The notes beneath the pieces are model-generated. The model ran no database searches, was not told the origin of the DNA, and saw nothing but the letters and a program-made list of their open reading frames with translations. Below, piece after piece: positions 59,321-64,000 of a stretch of 64,000 nt of DNA. This DNA is from Myotis daubentonii (Eukaryota; Chordata; Mammalia; Chiroptera; Vespertilionidae): NCBI RefSeq assembly GCF_963259705.1, contig NC_081841.1:91711063-91775062 (forward strand), in the 5' to 3' direction. The position numbers were made by a program, and so were the translations under genes. Every line of letters begins with the position of its first letter. Position 1 is the stretch's first letter.

Positions 59321-59458
59321 AAAGAAGATCAGCCTGAGAAAGTGCAGCCAATCGCGTCCTCTACCATGATCCATTCCGACCTGACATCTGTTTATGGCAC
59401 CGTGGTGATGAACAGAGCTGTTCTGTTCCTGGGGACTGGAGACGGCCAGTTACTTAAG
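59321..59458 (+). CDS. PLXNC1: Plexin-C1, coding exon 2
   Basis: This exon encodes residues 356-401, continuing the sema domain. It starts KEDQPEKVQP and ends LGTGDGQLLK. A T-rich tract and CAG acceptor precede it, and a GTGGGT donor follows. Both ends are phase 0, so it joins exon 1 (which ends in Cys355) without shifting the frame. The 46 codons have no stop. From memory the segment aligns with mammalian PLXNC1 with a one-residue gap after KE. The human NRT sequon is NRA here (N386), so that glycosylation site appears to be absent. The downstream exons (rest of sema, PSI and IPT repeats, transmembrane segment, split GAP domain) lie outside the window. Confidence 0.96.
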
Positions 59459-60276
59459 GTGGGTGTTTTGTGCTTTCTTCAATGTCAATTTTAATAGTGA
59501 CCTAATTTTGTGCTTTTCGATGTTTTATTGCGTCTGAGTTATGCACAATACCATACCAACTGCTTTATGAACTTTTCAGTGACCCCCCAGAAATGGCCTG
59601 AAAGAATTTTCTAGAAGTCTGTTTGTAATTCTTTCCCTAGCTATGTAACAAAGCACCAGCCACCTTCTCTCCCAGCTCCTGCTAAGATATCCCCCCTTCC
59701 TTACGCACTGGTTGCCTGGATGAGGTGGGTGGGGGTCTGGCCCCTGTGCCATCCCTGACTCACCTCCTTGAGACATTTCGCCTTTCAGTTCTATCTCCTT
59801 TATAATGAGAATGTACAAAGCACCTGATTTCTCATGACTTCAAAGAAATGGGAGATGCAGGGCTTAAAGAGAGGAAAGAAACAGGTGCTTCTCTCCAGAG
59901 AGGTCGGAGACCTGAAATCTGTGAGACTCCCCTTGACTTTGATCTCCGAGACTATACTTTCCCACTGCACGGTGCACCCCTAGTCACGTTGAGATTTTTT
60001 ATTCACTTGGGAGAGGGCCAGTGGGAAGGAGGAGAACATAAAGTCAGAAATACCTAGTAATTGGCCTGAAATTATATAGCACTTACTAGTATCTTCTCAA
60101 TTTCATCAGCAAGCATGTATGGAATACCTCCTGCGGCCTCCACCAACATTCGTGGTTGGGAACCACACCGTTTCTGTCACCTCTAGGGTGGTATTCCTTT
60201 ACCTCTCTGTAGCCAATTTGTCAGCTCAGATTCCAAATGGAAGGTTAACAGATTTGTTTTCTCCGCTGACCTCCCA

Positions 60277-60370
60277 GCGATAACTAGCTGTGTGGCCTTA
60301 GGTAAGCTGCCTGATCTCTCTGAGATCCCGTTTCCTCATGTGTAAGTGAGATTGCACTAGACGGCCTGGA
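60277..60370 (+). repeat. MIR SINE remnant
   Basis: CTAGCTGTGTGGCCTTAGG then CCGTTTCCTCATGTGTAAG. Confidence 0.75.
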
Positions 60371-60429
60371 AAGCCCGTCCTCTTCAGAAGGCCTCCCGCC
60401 CTGCCTCGGTGCCTTATCCCCACTCGGCC

Positions 60430-60790
60430 ACAGCTTTGCTCCCTCTACTGCCAACGAGCACCGTAGTCTTGTTGCTACCTTTGCTCACACTGGATTGCTT
60501 TCTTCTCTCTCTGCTTTACTGAATGCTATGTCTCTGTGCTTTGGCTTAGTTTAAGCTCCATCTCCTCTCTGAGGACTTCTGTGCTAAATCTGTAGTGATT
60601 AGGTTTTTCCCTCATCTCCTGAAATTCTCCTATCTGTATCTTTTTTTTTTGGCTCATTACAAATGTCTTGCTTTGATGCCTAACCTTTTCTCTTGTGTTT
60701 GTCTGGCCTTCTCAACTTGATTTTAAGTGTCTTGAGAAGGGGGCCCTGGAGTCCCACAGCCTGATACAGTGCCAAGTGCCTGGTCGGAAT
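60430..60790 (+). repeat. L2 LINE 3' remnant
   Basis: T/C-rich middle then TTGATTTTAAGTGTCTTGAG and a 3' end near ACAGTGCCAAGTGCCTGG. Confidence 0.55.
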
Positions 60791-61269
60791 TTAATTTAAT
60801 CTGTTTCCTTTGGAGGAAACCCAGTAACATATGGGAGGGAGTTTGTTTGTATACACGTTCTTTTAAAATATACATCGATCCTGTTTCCTGTTGTGTTAGC
60901 TTAATTTCCCGGGGAGAGGTAAACACCCATCAGTCATTCTACACAAGTTGCTCGGTGTATGAAGTGACGTCTGTAGCTACACCAACCTGGTCAGGCCAAT
61001 TAGAGCCATTAACCTGGCAGAAGAAGTTCCCGTCAATCCAAACTGGGCCTCCTCACCAATTATCTCTTCGGATTTGGGATATTTTTGATGACTGTTTTGA
61101 CAAGAACACTGTTTCCCCAAAGCTAAGCCAACCAAACTGTTACATGGTAAACGGGAGGTGAAGGAACACTTGGCTCTAAGTAGTTCCCCAGGGAAGGCCT
61201 GGCTTGCCCTCCTGTTTGTTCGCACCAACAGTTCGTGTGCAACCGGCCAGTTTTTAGAGATTTGTGGCA

Positions 61270-61305
61270 CGGGGGGGGGGGGGGGGGGGGGGGAGGGGGG
61301 GAGGA
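61270..61305. repeat. Poly-G tract
   Basis: A G-run of about 25 with an A interruption, then more G. Confidence 0.93.
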
Positions 61306-61454
61306 ACCAAGCTGCAGCTTCAAGCTGCTGAGCAAGAAGTGGCGCACTGAGGTCTCCCTTCCCTCAGCATCTGGAAGGGGTACCCCTTCAAAAGCCACAT
61401 CTGGGCCTTATTTGAATAACAAGGCAGGTTGCTTTTCCGTTTGTTGTGTGACTG

Positions 61455-61665
61455 CTAACATTGATCCAGTGCCTCCTGTGTGCCAGGCACGCTACATGTC
61501 CTGGCTAATGCCGTCCTCTCCAGAACTCTGAGAAGTAGGTATCCTATTCCCATTTTACAGATGAGGGAACGGAGGCCCAGAGAAGTGGGATGGTTTGCTC
61601 ATGGTCACACAATGGCAGAGCAGGGACTGGAACCTGGAGAGACTTCAGAGACTGCCCCTCATACC
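61455..61665 (-). repeat. MIR SINE
   Basis: TCCTGTGTGCCAGGCACG, CCATTTTACAGATGAGGGAA and ATGGTCACACAATGGCAGAG in reverse MIR order. Confidence 0.87.
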
Positions 61666-63340
61666 CCGGTGACTTTGTAACCTCTGCCCAGGCGAGGGCA
61701 ACCGTTCCCTGAGGGTTCGCTGGGGGGAGTGCGAAGCATGTTGATAACGAGATTGATGTGGGGGACCAGGGCTCCTGGGATGGGTCCCGGGTCTTAGAGA
61801 CTCAGAGAACAACCCCAGCTTGAAAAGGCAGACGTGATAACTTGTTGGGAATTAAGCCCCGCCCCCAGCTTCCCTCAGGATGCGTTTATGGGGGTTTATG
61901 GGGGGAGTGTGAGCTGACTTACCCCCCCACCCCCACCCCAGGCTCCCTAGAATAGCCCAGTAATCCCACGATTCTGCCATGTAACTTGTGTGCAGGTCCT
62001 TGGATGCAGCCCCTGCCACTGCCTGGAGTCCTGGTCCTCGGGACTGTGTAGATGATTCGGAAGACACAGATCATCCCCAAATCCTTTATTCACAAACTTC
62101 AAGCATCTCACTCGCCAGACTTGTCACCAGAACTGTTAGAAAAGCCGAGCACTGATAGACAGGCGCTTGGCTTCTTACGGCCCAGAGGGGCGGTACTAAT
62201 GAGCAGCAAAAAACAAAACCCGACCCAGGGCAGATCGCCGCAGGCCCCCAGGATGGGGTGAGGGGGGCGGTTAGGGGGAGTTTGCGGCATTTGACAGACG
62301 CAGGCACTGTAGTGTGTGCCTGGGTGGACAAGAGGCAGGAAACAGCAGTTGGGGGCCAGTTGCTGTTTTTTACCTCCACACACACAAATCCTGCTTCTTA
62401 AATCTTTGAAAACCTCGTGGAGTTTTCATACCATTTGGTGCAATATTAAATATCATGTTATTACTTAGTAACTTTTTAATTATGAAAGTGATATATGCTT
62501 GTAGGAAAAGTTGCAAAGTAGCAGGGGGTGAGGGGAAGGCAAAGGAAAAACCCCTCCAGTTCTGTTATGTTGGAGGCATCTGTTGTCAGCGGCTTCGTCT
62601 TTTTTTTCCCCCCCAACATAGCTGAGGTCAGACTCTATCCAGTTTTGTATTCTGTTTTTTTCTTCAGTTAATGAGAGAAGATGCTTATATTAAAATGTGA
62701 CGGTAAACCTTTTGTAAGCAGTATTTTTAAACAGCTGTATCATGTTCTGTTACGTGGAAACATTACTTTGAATTTAAGCCGAGATAGTGAATCACTCTTA
62801 AAGTGTCTTTAAAGACACACACTTTTCCAAGTAACCGGGCACTGCTTCCAAGGATAAGGTTTGCTCACCATAAGTGGAAAAACGAAAGACTTGACAGCGT
62901 GCTAAGACCTTTGCTGCCTCTTTCTCCTGCCTGTATTCCCAGTTACTTCATCAAATTTTAAAAAATGGGAGGACTTTGGAATAGAAAGTGTCCTCTGAGA
63001 ATATCTAATCTGCCCCCTTAATTTTATCCGCGTGCAGTCCTCGTGGTTATAAGACAGGTTATGCTCAGTCACCCGTGATTTCCTCATTTGACTTCCTTTC
63101 TGAACACAGTTGCATTCTATAGTTTGTCAGTTGTCAGTGTCTCCACTGGGATCAGCTGAAGAGGCATGGCCACACTGAACTCAGCTTTGGGGAGTTCACA
63201 TCACACGCGCTGCCAGTCAGGACACTGCTGAGAGTACCCGCTTTCATAAACACAGGCTGCACCTTCCTCCAGCTTGTGGTGCAGCCTGTCATTGGTTTGG
63301 ATTCCTCTGCGCTGACTAACGCGTAAAGACATTTGTCCTG

Positions 63341-63536
63341 CCCTGGCCAGTGTGGCGCCGTTGGTCGGGCATCATCCCTCCGAAAGGTTGCTGGTTGGAT
63401 TCCCTGTCAGGGCACATGCCTGGGTGCGGGCTCATTCCCATATGGGGTATGCAGGAGGCAGCTAACCAGTGCTTCTCCTCCCTCTCTTCCTTTCTCTCTA
63501 AAAATCAATTAAAAATCTTTAAAAAAAGAAAAAGAA
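63341..63536 (+). repeat. Ves SINE
   Basis: Head CCCTGGCCAGTGTGGCGCCG, B-box-like GGTTGGATTCC, tail AATCAATTAAAAATC. Flanks ATTTGTCCTG and AATTGTCCTT. Confidence 0.9.
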
Positions 63537-63699
63537 AATTGTCCTTATTTCAAGGGCAGAATTGAATATGTTGAGTTTTTCAAGGTGGTAAAATAAGTAA
63601 TAACAGAAGATGCATGAAATTTGAAATTTGTAACTCTACTTATGCCCGTTAAACTTTCTTGTAAGCGTAAAAGGTAACAAGGCCGCAAGCAAGGAATAA

Positions 63700-63890
63700 G
63701 AATAGCTAACATTTCTGAGCTCTTACTGTGTGCCAGGCATTAGAATGAGTGTCTTTATGGGTTAACTCATCTAATCCTCACAAGTCAATCCTATCACCAT
63801 ACCAACTTCATAAATGAGAAAACCTGAGGCTCAGAGAAGTTAGGTAACTTGCTCAAGGTGATTTGGACTTAAGCAGTCTGCCCCCCGTGA
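63700..63890 (-). repeat. MIR SINE
   Basis: AATAGCTAACATTTCTGAGC, CTCATCTAATCCTCAC and GAGGCTCAGAGAAGTTAGG in reverse MIR order. Confidence 0.87.
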
Positions 63891-64000
63891 AAATGAAAAT
63901 GTAGTCTGTAGAGCTTGGTAGAGTTGATGGAACTGGTTTTGATTTTTATCTTGTTCTTAATATTGGAATGTCTGGGTCAAGACACCACTATTTGGGCTTT

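Larger units (their letters stand above)
59459..64000 (+). other. PLXNC1: PLXNC1 intron 2 (start only)
   Basis: The interval from the exon 2 donor to the window edge contains no sequence that I recognise as exon 3. It holds MIR and L2 remnants, a long poly-G tract and one Ves SINE. Confidence 0.85.

Overview
The window is nuclear DNA of a vespertilionid-type bat. The evidence is the repeat mix: tRNA-derived Ves SINEs, HeliBat-type Helitrons, SPIN-type and other hAT elements, mariner MITEs and a short piggyBac element, on top of older mammalian MIR, L2, MER5A and MaLR remnants. Family names come from pattern memory, not from a library search.

Only one cellular gene is visible, PLXNC1 (plexin-C1, the semaphorin 7A receptor), on the plus strand. 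Positions 1-36600 are its upstream flank. They hold repeats, one RPL23A processed pseudogene (5209-5934) that is broken by a palindromic hAT MITE, and long stretches where I see nothing. A CpG island at about 36640-38760 covers the presumed promoter and 5' UTR. Exon 1 coding sequence is 37619-38683 (355 codons: signal peptide and most of the sema domain). Intron 1 is 38684-59320 (20.6 kb). Exon 2 is 59321-59458 (46 codons). The gene continues beyond the window, with intron 2 starting at 59459.

Repeats by region: 0.6-3.6 kb holds L2 pieces, two Ves SINEs sharing one target site, a Tigger-like MITE, and a hAT copy with a transposase remnant inside a MIR. 6.4-10.5 kb holds Ves SINEs, a minus-strand HeliBat and three head-to-tail HeliBats with internal minisatellites. 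14-32 kb holds hAT MITEs, an L1 3' end, SPIN copies and a MaLR LTR. 35.6-36.1 kb holds a mariner MITE and a SPIN copy 1.6-2 kb upstream of the PLXNC1 ATG. Intron 1 holds two HeliBats, an apparent ERV1 LTR, a piggyBac nested in a hAT MITE, and a second triple HeliBat array.

I found no new gene system. The best observations are about mobile-element structure: nested insertions with intact target duplications, and a natural empty-site comparison within the window. A second group concerns the translation start and lineage-specific residues of PLXNC1. Intervals not listed (for example 1-474, 3660-4928, 7381-8648, 11750-13330, 22780-24240, 32730-33870, 38760-41000, 57603-59320, 61700-63340) showed no gene or repeat that I can name.
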